Below are positions 26,648 to 33,920 of a stretch of 64,000 nucleotides of DNA, one piece after another. The DNA is from Burkholderiaceae bacterium. GTDB taxonomy: Bacteria; Pseudomonadota; Gammaproteobacteria; Burkholderiales; Burkholderiaceae_C. Positions within the stretch are counted from its first letter, which is position 1. Every line of letters starts with the position of its first letter. The stretch is from positions 248,001 through 312,000 of the forward strand of contig JAGOPK010000002.1 in NCBI GenBank assembly GCA_017992055.1, given 5' to 3'. The notes beneath the pieces are model-generated. The model had not been told where the DNA came from. It was given only the letters and a program-made list of their open reading frames with translations, and made no database searches. Position numbers and translations under genes: made by a program.

Positions 26648-27761
26648 AACGCGCCATCCAGGCCTTGCGCAGCAGGTGTGGCAGCAGCAGGTGCAGGGGC
26701 ATGCGCAGCCAGTGCGAGCGCAGGTAGGCGGCCGATGCCAGCAGGGCCCGGCCCGGCCCCGGGCCGCCGCCGGGCTCGGGACTGAGCATCTCGGCCAGCA
26801 TCAGGCGCAGCATCCAGGCACTGGGTCCACGCGGTGCCCAGCCCGCCAGGCGCCGGGCGGCAAGCGCCGGCGGCACCACATCCAGCATTGCCTCGGCCTG
26901 CGACACCACGGCCCACAGCGGCCGCTGCAGCTGCAGGGCCTCGGCCCGGTCCAGCAGACGGGTCCAGAAATCCGGCTCGTCGGCGGCGAAGTGGTGCAGG
27001 AGATCGCGGATGTCCAGCAGATCGCGCAGACCACGCTCGAAGTCGCCGTCGGTGTACAGGTGCACGGCCGAGTGCAGCACCATGTCGACCGGCTGCAACA
27101 CCCAGAAGCGCGGGTCCGGCCCCGCCGGCCGGATGGCCGCCAGCAGTTGCCCGCCGTCGACGCGGAACCTGGAGGTCGGCGGAACAATCGTGTGGTGCAC
27201 GTCGAGCACGGAGCCGCGCTTGAAGTGCGTCAGCGGCGGCAGCTCGTGCATCCACTGCCGGTAGTAGCGCTGGTTGTACGCGTCCTGCTCGGTCGAGATC
27301 CAGCCGCCGCCCAGCAGTGCAGCCTCGGCCGCGGCCAGCGCCTCGTGCGGCACCAGCAGGTCGATGTCGCCAAAGACCCGGCCACGCGCAGGCGGCAGGC
27401 CGGCCAGCAGATAGGCCGCGCCCTTCAGCAGCACCGTGCGGTGGCCGGCCACCGCCAGCGCGTCCGCCACACGCTCGCATTCGACCTGCACCGCTTCGGC
27501 GCGGCGGGCCGCCATCAGCAGCGCCGCCCGCAGATGGGGCTCGGGACCGGACGCCTCGATTGCGGCAGCCTCGCTGCCGATCATGCCCTGCGACGCCAGA
27601 CGCCGGTCCGGGATCAGCGGGTCTGCCCCCCCCGGCAGACTGTTGCGCGCCAGCCGCGCCAGCACGCCCGCCCGGCGGGCCTGGCCGATCAACCGCTCCC
27701 AGTCGGCAGCGGGCAGGCCATCCAGGCCATTGCGGGCGCAGAGTGCAGCAGCCAGCAGCAT
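26616..27761 (-). CDS. Nucleotidyltransferase-family protein of the HPr-rel-A module
   Basis: A 381-residue protein of the PF14907 nucleotidyltransferase family. The catalytic-type motif is visible as TVLLKGAAYLL followed by GRVFGDIDLLVPHEALAAAEAALLGGGW (Asp-x-Asp near residue 132). Downstream HHTIV and VLHSAVHLY are typical of the family. Homologues act as accessory enzymes in some lasso-peptide clusters. Here it is the last gene of a three-gene run after the PqqD-like protein and HprK-like kinase, with a 5-base spacer, so it is presumably co-expressed with them. Substrate is unknown. Confidence 0.8.
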   Translation of the reverse strand: MLLAAALCARNGLDGLPAADWERLIGQARRAGVLARLARNSLPGGADPLIPDRRLASQGMIGSEAAAIEASGPEPHLRAALLMAARRAEAVQVECERVADALAVAGHRTVLLKGAAYLLAGLPPARGRVFGDIDLLVPHEALAAAEAALLGGGWISTEQDAYNQRYYRQWMHELPPLTHFKRGSVLDVHHTIVPPTSRFRVDGGQLLAAIRPAGPDPRFWVLQPVDMVLHSAVHLYTDGDFERGLRDLLDIRDLLHHFAADEPDFWTRLLDRAEALQLQRPLWAVVSQAEAMLDVVPPALAARRLAGWAPRGPSAWMLRLMLAEMLSPEPGGGPGPGRALLASAAYLRSHWLRMPLHLLLPHLLRKAWMARFSPATAAPAR

Positions 27762-27766
27762 CGCCG

Positions 27767-28765
27767 TCAGGCCCGGACCCGTTCACCCGGTCGGGCATCG
27801 CACGCCCCGGGCCGGGCCTCGGGCGGCAGCCAGCCTGTGTCGGCCAGGGCACAGAACCATTGCATGGCCTCGCCGAGACGGCTGTACTCGAAGTCGAAGC
27901 ACTGTGCGCCGGCCACCAGCCGGCAGATCAGGTCGAAGCCATCGCGGCCGAACAGGTTGATGTTGAAGGCATTGCGCCCGACGGCCACCACGGTGGACGC
28001 CCTGGAGCGGGGTTGCGCCTGCATCGGTGCCTCGGCCCGATAGCGTGGAAACACGATCCAGCGCAGCACGGCCGGTTCTTCCATGCGCAGCACATGGTCC
28101 GACGGCACCCGCAGATGGGCCACCCTGCCCTTGGAGGTTTCCCGCACCTCCGGACTGAAGACCGCCGAGGGCACGAACGCCCGCATCACCTCGATGGAGG
28201 CATTCTTCAGGCTGACCGGGCGGCACAGCGGCCAGATCCGACCGTCGCGCACCGACACCAGGGCCAGTTCGTCCGAGAGCAGCCGCCAGCCGGAGTGCAT
28301 CAGCGCCGCGCACAGCGTGCTCTTGCCCGAGCCGGGTGGCGCTGGCAGCAGCAAGGCGCCGCCGTTGCGCTCCAGCACCGCCGCATGGACGATCAGAAAC
28401 CAGTGCGCATGGCTGGAAATGCACCAGTTCATGCCCCATTCCAGCAGCGGAAAGGCCTGGCTCTGCGGCAGGGGCTCGAACGGCGACTGCCCGTCGAACA
28501 GGAAGCGCGCCTGGCGATGCCACCAGCGATGCACACCCCGGCCCGGCGCCAGCGAGACATCGAAGTCGACGAAGTCCCCGTCCCCGGCCAGGGGCATGTC
28601 CGGGTACAGCAGGCCCAGGCCTTCGGCCACGCCCTCGTGGACAGACCGGATGCGAAAGCGGAACGGGCCCGTGCGCAGCCTCAGACCGGCCCCGGCCAGG
28701 CGCTGACGCAGCGCCTGCGCCTCCAGGCTGCCCAGCGTCGGCTGCCGGCGGTCGGCTAGCGACAT
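27767..28765 (-). CDS. HprK-related kinase A
   Basis: A 332-residue protein related to HPr kinase/phosphorylase. A P-loop (LPAPPGSGKSTLCAALMHSG) follows HAAVLERNGGALL near residue 140, and LLSDELALV supplies the acidic motif after it. It lacks the N-terminal DRTGL-type domain and is not near an HPr or PTS gene, so sugar regulation is unlikely. This matches the HPr-rel-A kinase family as I recall it (TIGR04352). Related kinases phosphorylate serine in peptide natural products. Its start lies inside the end of the PqqD-like gene (10-base overlap). Confidence 0.85.
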   Translation of the reverse strand: MSLADRRQPTLGSLEAQALRQRLAGAGLRLRTGPFRFRIRSVHEGVAEGLGLLYPDMPLAGDGDFVDFDVSLAPGRGVHRWWHRQARFLFDGQSPFEPLPQSQAFPLLEWGMNWCISSHAHWFLIVHAAVLERNGGALLLPAPPGSGKSTLCAALMHSGWRLLSDELALVSVRDGRIWPLCRPVSLKNASIEVMRAFVPSAVFSPEVRETSKGRVAHLRVPSDHVLRMEEPAVLRWIVFPRYRAEAPMQAQPRSRASTVVAVGRNAFNINLFGRDGFDLICRLVAGAQCFDFEYSRLGEAMQWFCALADTGWLPPEARPGACDARPGERVRA

Positions 28766-29049
28766 TCGAGGATCAGGCCCATGTCGAGCAGTTCGCCCAG
28801 GCCGTCGGTGACATGCTGCCGCAGCGAGGCCGTTGGATCGGCCGCCTGGGCCGACTCGTTGCCCAGATGCTCGAACAACTCGGACGGGCTCTTCGGCCCG
28901 TCCTCGAGCAGCACCAGCGCGGCGGCCGTCCAGGGCTCGGGGCGCAGCAGAACTCCGGTGCGAGGCTGGAACACCACCCACTCGCCATCCAGTTCCGTCC
29001 AGACCAGCGGCGACTCCAGCGCATACCGGCTCGGGTGAACACCCTCCAC
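28756..29049 (-). CDS. PqqD-like peptide chaperone of the HPr-rel-A system
   Basis: A 97-residue protein from a GTG start. VVFQPRTGVLLRPEPWTAAALVLLEDGPKSPSELFEHLG has the PqqD fold pattern: a beta hairpin with a Gly turn, then an L-L-xx-G winged-helix-like region. PqqD proteins bind the leader peptide of a substrate and present it to modifying enzymes. No PQQ genes occur here; the kinase and nucleotidyltransferase downstream are the partners. It matches the PqqD variant I recall as TIGR04353. Confidence 0.78.
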   Translation of the reverse strand: MEGVHPSRYALESPLVWTELDGEWVVFQPRTGVLLRPEPWTAAALVLLEDGPKSPSELFEHLGNESAQAADPTASLRQHVTDGLGELLDMGLILECR

Positions 29050-29092
29050 CTTGCTCAGCCGCCCTGCCCTCGGGCCATCCCGGCCGCGCCGA

Positions 29093-29899
29093 TCACCAGC
29101 TGCTGGCCGTGCAGAGTGCCCGGAAGAACTTGATCGCGCCGGCGCGGTTGTCGCGGTACTGCTTGGCCATGTAATTGGCGTCGAGCGGGATGCGGCCGCC
29201 CTCCTGCAGGTTCGAGACGGCGTTGTCGTCCTTGGCCGCGCTCAGGTAGGCCGCGGCCGCAAAGGATTCGTCGGAGTTGTTGAAGAGCACTCGCAACACA
29301 TGGACATCGGGCGACAGGGACACCCCCATCATCACGCCGAAAAAGGCCAAGGCCTGGATCACCGAGGTGGGGAACAGGCTGGACGCCCGCACCCACTGGA
29401 TGGTGCCCCCCGAACCGGTTCTGAACGTCTGCCAGTAGATCGTCGTCCCGATGCCCACGGTTCCCCCAGCGATCAGGGTGTTGGCATTGGTGAAACTCAG
29501 CGTCACCGGCGGCGTCAGGCTGGCAAACGCGGCCGTCAGGCCGGCAACCTGCCGGGCATTGCCCGAATTGCTGCCGGTCGTGGCGTCTGCGTAATTGAAG
29601 GTGCCGGACTCGATCAGCGCCGAGGGCTTGAGACCGACGCAGGTGGTCAGGGTCTGGCCCGGGGCCACCGAGATGGCAGCCGACTGGAAACCCGACACCG
29701 AGCAATAGCCATTGCCGGGCGGCACCAGGGTCTCGTTGCGCAGCACATAGGACCGCGTGGCGTGGCTGGCCAGCGGCGCCCCGACCAGGCCCGCCGCGGC
29801 CGCGCCCTTGCCCAGCGCAGCCAGCACTCTGCGACGGTGGGCGACGGCTTCATCGACCGACGCCTCAGCGGGTGCGATGGATTGGGGAGGCAGGGACAT
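29093..29899 (-). CDS. Exported protein of unknown function with Tat-like signal, upstream of HPr-rel-A genes
   Basis: A 268-residue protein that I do not recognise. The N-terminus AHRRRVLAALGKGAAAAGLVGAPLASHA resembles a twin-arginine signal with cleavage after SHA. The mature part is rich in Ser, Thr, Gly and Asn, with three cysteines (NGYCSVS, LTTCVG, RALCTASSW), and ends in TASSW. It reads as a folded secreted protein. It is the first gene before the PqqD-like gene (43-base spacer, same strand) and could be the substrate of the module, but nothing proves this. The region 29900-30087 upstream contains no further gene I can support. Confidence 0.6.
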   Translation of the reverse strand: MSLPPQSIAPAEASVDEAVAHRRRVLAALGKGAAAAGLVGAPLASHATRSYVLRNETLVPPGNGYCSVSGFQSAAISVAPGQTLTTCVGLKPSALIESGTFNYADATTGSNSGNARQVAGLTAAFASLTPPVTLSFTNANTLIAGGTVGIGTTIYWQTFRTGSGGTIQWVRASSLFPTSVIQALAFFGVMMGVSLSPDVHVLRVLFNNSDESFAAAAYLSAAKDDNAVSNLQEGGRIPLDANYMAKQYRDNRAGAIKFFRALCTASSW

Positions 29900-30087
29900 G
29901 GTAAGACGCTCCGAGCGGGGCCGCCGGGCGGACGACCTACGGCGATGAGTTTACCGACCGCAGCACAGCGGCTTTCGCTCGGGCCTCCCCGTGGATGGGG
30001 GTTCCGCCACAAGATGCATGCGAAATCGGCCACGTTTGACGGCAAACCCGGCGCAAACAGAGTGCGCAAGCCCTCCAACGGCCCGGT

Positions 30088-30993
30088 TCACGCCCTGGGA
30101 TGGTGCTTCTGGTGCAACTGCCGCAGCCGCTCGCGCGCCACATGGGTGTAGATCGTTGTGGTGGCGATGTCGGCATGGCCGAGCAGCATCTGCACCGCGC
30201 GCAGGTCGGCGCCGTGGTTCAGCAGGTGCGTGGCAAAGGCATGGCGCAGTGTGTGCGGCGACAGCGGAACCTCGATGCCGGCCTCGCGGGCATGGCGCTT
30301 GACCAGGGTCCAGAACATCTGCCGCGTCATCGGTCCGCCGCGGGCGGTGACGAACAGCGCGTCGCTGAGCTGGCCGGACAGGATCACCGGCCGGGCCTCG
30401 CGCAGATAGCGCTCCATCCACTCGCCGGCCTCGACGCCGAACGGCACCAGGCGCTCGCGGCTGCCCTTGCCACTGACCCGCAGCACGCCCTCGGCCAGGC
30501 CCACGCGCACCGTGGCCAGGCCGACCAGCTCGCTGACGCGCAGGCCGCTGGCGTACATCAGCTCCAGCATGGCGCGGTCGCGCAGGCCCAGCGGCTGGGC
30601 CAGGTCCGGCGCCGCCAGCAGGGCCTCGACCTGGGCCTCGCTGAGCACCTTGGGCACGCGCATGGGCATGCGCGCGCTGTCCAGGCGCAGCGTCGGATCG
30701 GCCTGGATGCGCCGCTCGCGCAGCGCCCAGCGGAAATAGCGCTTGAACACCGTCAGCCGGCGGTTGGCGGTGCTGGCCCGGCTGCCGGCATGGCGGTGGG
30801 CGGCGTAGCCCAGCAGATCGCTTTCGCGGGTCTCGTCCAGGTCGCGGCCGCTGCCGTCGGCCAGCCAGTGCGCATACAGCGTCAGGTCGCGGCGGTAGGC
30901 TTCCAGCGTCAGCCTGGCCAGGCCGTCCTCCAGCCACAGCGCATCGCTGAAGCGGCGGATGGCCTCGCGGCTGGCCGCCGACAGGCTGGGCAT
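30088..30993 (-). CDS. xerD: XerD, site-specific tyrosine recombinase
   Basis: A 301-residue recombinase resolving chromosome dimers at dif with XerC and FtsK. The full catalytic set is present: Arg in YASGLRVSEL, Lys in VSGKGSRERLV, HxxR in SPHTLRHAFATHLL, His in LLGHADIATT and nucleophile Tyr in TTIYTHVA. Length and end (ERLRQLHQKHHPRA) are typical of XerD. The ATG at 30993 begins MPSLSAASREAIRRF. No dif-like site is visible nearby. Confidence 0.92.
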   Translation of the reverse strand: MPSLSAASREAIRRFSDALWLEDGLARLTLEAYRRDLTLYAHWLADGSGRDLDETRESDLLGYAAHRHAGSRASTANRRLTVFKRYFRWALRERRIQADPTLRLDSARMPMRVPKVLSEAQVEALLAAPDLAQPLGLRDRAMLELMYASGLRVSELVGLATVRVGLAEGVLRVSGKGSRERLVPFGVEAGEWMERYLREARPVILSGQLSDALFVTARGGPMTRQMFWTLVKRHAREAGIEVPLSPHTLRHAFATHLLNHGADLRAVQMLLGHADIATTTIYTHVARERLRQLHQKHHPRA

Positions 30994-31018
30994 GGGGCGG
31001 CGCGGACCCGGTGGGCGA

Positions 31019-32005
31019 TCAGTCGAGCTTGAGCTTCTGCGTCTCGACGACCTTCTTGTAGACCTCGTACTCGGCCTTGGCCTGGGCCTGGAACTCGGCC
31101 GGGGTGTTGAGCACCAGCAGCGAGCCGGTGTCCTCGATGCGCTTCTTGACCTCGGGCAGGTTGGCCGTGGCCTTGACGGCGGCAAACACCTTGTCGACCA
31201 CTTCCTTGGGCAGGTTCTTGGGCCCGTGGATGCCGTAGTAGGCCATGCGGTTGACGGGCTCCAGGCCGACTTCCTTGAAGGTCGGCACATTCGGCAGCTG
31301 GCTCAGGCGCTGCGGCGCGGCGACCACGATGGGGATCAGCCGGCCGTCCTTGATGAAGGGCAGCGCCGACGGCAGGTTGTCGAAGATCATCGGCACCTGG
31401 CCGGCCACGGTGTCGTTGAGCGCCGGGCCGGCGCCGCGGTAGGGGATGTGGGTGACGAAGGTGCCCGACAGGCTCTTGTACAGCTCCATCTGCAGGTGGC
31501 CGATGCCGCCGGTGCCCGAGCTGGAATAGCTGTACTTGCCGGGGTTCTTCTTCAGCTCGGCCAGAAAGCCCTTGTAGTCGCGCGCCGGGAACGACGGATG
31601 CACGGCGATGACATTGGGCGTGGCCGCGACATTGGTGACGTAGCTGAAGTCGGTCTGCGGGTTGTAGGCGATCTTGGCATTGATGGCCGGGTTGGCGGCC
31701 GTGGTCGACACCGTGGCCATGCCCAGCGTGTAGCCGTCGGCCGGCGCGCGCGCGATCTCTGTTGCGCCCACTGAGCCGCCGCCGCCGGCCTTGTTCTCGA
31801 CCACCAGGGTCTGGCCCAGGGCCGGGCCGATCTTCTCGGCCAGCACGCGGGCCACGATGTCGGTGGTGCCGCCCGGGGCGAAGGGCACGACCAGGCGCAC
31901 CGGCTTGGACGGATAGGCCTGGGCCAGCACGGCGGTGGGCAGGCCCGCCAGCGGCAGGGCCAGCAGCGACAGGGCGGGGATCAAGCGGCGGCGGTGCAGC
32001 GTCAT
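31019..32005 (-). CDS. Bug/TctC-family periplasmic substrate-binding protein
   Basis: A 328-residue protein. Signal peptide MTLHRRRLIPALSLLALPLAGLPTAVLAQ, then AYPSKPVRLVVPFAPGGTTDIVARVLAEKI, the Bug signature. GTGGIGHLQMELYKSLSG and VPYRG-like IPYRGAGPALNDTVAGQV are also canonical. Such proteins bind carboxylates for TctAB-type transporters or for sensing. Orphan copies are abundant in Burkholderiales, and no tctAB accompanies this one. Ligand unknown. I use the ATG at 32005, which begins the signal peptide. Confidence 0.92.
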   Translation of the reverse strand: MTLHRRRLIPALSLLALPLAGLPTAVLAQAYPSKPVRLVVPFAPGGTTDIVARVLAEKIGPALGQTLVVENKAGGGGSVGATEIARAPADGYTLGMATVSTTAANPAINAKIAYNPQTDFSYVTNVAATPNVIAVHPSFPARDYKGFLAELKKNPGKYSYSSSGTGGIGHLQMELYKSLSGTFVTHIPYRGAGPALNDTVAGQVPMIFDNLPSALPFIKDGRLIPIVVAAPQRLSQLPNVPTFKEVGLEPVNRMAYYGIHGPKNLPKEVVDKVFAAVKATANLPEVKKRIEDTGSLLVLNTPAEFQAQAKAEYEVYKKVVETQKLKLD

Positions 32006-32081
32006 CTCAGGGGTCTCCAGGGCAATATCGCAAAGGCGTCGGGCCATTCTAGGCAGGCCGGGACTGGCACACTGCGCGCCG

Positions 32082-32984
32082 ATGCCCGACGCCCTGCTGC
32101 TGCTGCCCGACTTTGCGCTGATCGCGCTGGGCTACCTGGTGTGCCGCCACACGCCGCTGGACCGCCCGGTGTGGGACGGTGCCGAGCGCCTGGTGTACTA
32201 CCTGCTGTTTCCCTGCCTGCTGTTCCACGCCATCGTGAAGAACCCGATCCGGCCGGCCGACATGCTGCAGGTCGGCGGCGCCGGCCTGGCGGTGGTGGGC
32301 GCGGGCATCGTGCTGAGCTATGCGCTGGCGCGGCTGCCGGGCGTGCATGCCGGGCTGCATGCCTCGGGGGCGCAGACGGCCTTCCGCTTCAACAGCTATG
32401 TGGCCCTGGCCCTGGCCGAGCGCCTGGCCGGTGCCCAGGGCGTGGCCTGGCAGGCCCTGCTGGCCGCGGTCTGCGTGCCGGTGTGCAATGTGGCAGCGGT
32501 GTGGCCGCTGGCCCGTCACGGCGGCCAGGGCTATCTGCGCGAGCTGTCGCGCAATCCGCTGATCCTGTCCACCGTGGCCGGCCTGGCCTGCAACCTGCTG
32601 GGCCTGAAGCTGCCCGAGCTGGCCGGCGTGACGCTGTCGCGCATCGGCGCGGCGGCGCTGCCGCTGGGCCTGATGGCGGTGGGCGCCGGCCTGCGCTTCG
32701 GCGCGCTGCGCGAGGCGCCCTGGCTGGCCTCGGGCTTCATGGCCATCCGCCACCTGCTGCTGCCGCTGGGCGCCATCGCCCTGGTGCTGTGGCTGGGCCT
32801 GCCGCCGGCGCAGCAGGCGGTGATCGTGGCCTTTGCCGCCATGCCCACGGCCAGCAGCGCCTATGTGCTGGCCACGCGCATGGGCGGCCATGGTGGATTT
32901 GTCGCCGGCCTGGTGACGGTGTCGACCCTGCTGGCCATGCCGGGCCTGCCGTTGGCGCTGGCGCTGCTGGGCGCGCTGCGCTGA
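32082..32984 (+). CDS. AEC-family (auxin efflux carrier) transporter
   Basis: A 300-residue inner-membrane protein with about ten hydrophobic segments. The family motifs LVYYLLFPCLLFHAIVKNP, FRFNSYVALALAERL, NPLILSTVAGLACNLLGLKLP and AAMPTASSAYVLATRMGG are clear. AEC members export or exchange small carboxylates such as malate. It is divergent from the Bug receptor gene over 76 bases and converges on the EamA gene. Substrate unknown. Confidence 0.88.
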   Translation: MPDALLLLPDFALIALGYLVCRHTPLDRPVWDGAERLVYYLLFPCLLFHAIVKNPIRPADMLQVGGAGLAVVGAGIVLSYALARLPGVHAGLHASGAQTAFRFNSYVALALAERLAGAQGVAWQALLAAVCVPVCNVAAVWPLARHGGQGYLRELSRNPLILSTVAGLACNLLGLKLPELAGVTLSRIGAAALPLGLMAVGAGLRFGALREAPWLASGFMAIRHLLLPLGAIALVLWLGLPPAQQAVIVAFAAMPTASSAYVLATRMGGHGGFVAGLVTVSTLLAMPGLPLALALLGALR

Positions 32985-32994
32985 CGCCGGCCGT

Positions 32995-33918
32995 TCAGCC
33001 CGGCCGCGACAGGCGCCGGCCCAGCCACACCATGGCCATCACCGCCAGCGCGAACAGGCCGCTGCTGGCGGCCACCGGCTCGCCATGGATGGGCCAGGCA
33101 AAGGCCATCGCGAAGAAGGGCTGCAGCAGCTGCACCTGGCCCACGCGCACCGCATCACCCAGGGCCAGTGCGCGATACCAGGCGAAAAACGCGATCCACA
33201 TCGAGAACAGGCTGACATAGGCAAAGCCCAGCCAGGCCGACGGCGCCAGGCTGGCCAGCGGCGGCTGCTCGGCCCAGGTCAGCAGGCTGCCGGTCAGCGT
33301 CACCGGCAAGGCCGTGATCGTGACCCAGCAGATCACCCGCTCGGCGCCCAGGACCGGCGTGATGCGCGCGCCGGCCACATAGCCGATGGAGGCGGCCAGC
33401 ACGCCCAGGGCCAGGCCGATGTCGGCCGGCGATGGCCGCCAGCCCTGCCCGGCCTGCTGCGCCCGCCACAGGCTGAAGGCCAGCACCAGGGCGCAGCCGG
33501 CGACGGCGCAGGCCCAGAAGCCGGCGCCGGCGCGCTGGCGCAGCACCAGGGCCGCGGTGGCCGAGGTCAGCAGCGGCGCCAGCGCGGTGATCACCGCCGC
33601 ATGCTGGGTCGGGCCCTCGCGCAGCGCCAGCGCCAGCAGCAGCGGGTAGGCGATGGCGTTGCCGGCCGCGGCCACGGCCAGCGGCGCCCACTGCCCGCGC
33701 GTCGGCCAGGGCGAGCGCGTGGCCCACAGGAACAGCGCCGACAGCGCCGCCGCAACCACGCCGCGGGCGCAGGTCACGAACAGCGGCGTCAGCTGCGGCG
33801 CCTGCTCGCTGCCGGTGGCCAGGCGGGTCATCGGCAGGGTCATGCCGAACAAGGCCATCGCCACCACGCCCAGCCACAGCCCGCGGGCCGCCGCCTGCTC
33901 GCGCCCGGCACCGGCCAT
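32995..33918 (-). CDS. EamA/DMT-family transporter
   Basis: A 307-residue protein with ten predicted membrane segments in two EamA repeats (LWLGVVAMALFGMTLPMTRLATG and DIGLALGVLAASIGYVAGARI...). It starts 2 bases after the stop of the nicB-like gene, so it is probably co-transcribed with the nicotinate genes. It could export a pathway intermediate or import a pyridine compound. Family membership is sure; substrate is not. Confidence 0.85.
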   Translation of the reverse strand: MAGAGREQAAARGLWLGVVAMALFGMTLPMTRLATGSEQAPQLTPLFVTCARGVVAAALSALFLWATRSPWPTRGQWAPLAVAAAGNAIAYPLLLALALREGPTQHAAVITALAPLLTSATAALVLRQRAGAGFWACAVAGCALVLAFSLWRAQQAGQGWRPSPADIGLALGVLAASIGYVAGARITPVLGAERVICWVTITALPVTLTGSLLTWAEQPPLASLAPSAWLGFAYVSLFSMWIAFFAWYRALALGDAVRVGQVQLLQPFFAMAFAWPIHGEPVAASSGLFALAVMAMVWLGRRLSRPG

Positions 33919-33920
33919 GC

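Noticed and set aside
32006-32081. TGGCAC-type sigma-54-like element before the AEC gene
   Set aside because: The -12 element does not fit and no enhancer-binding protein is nearby.
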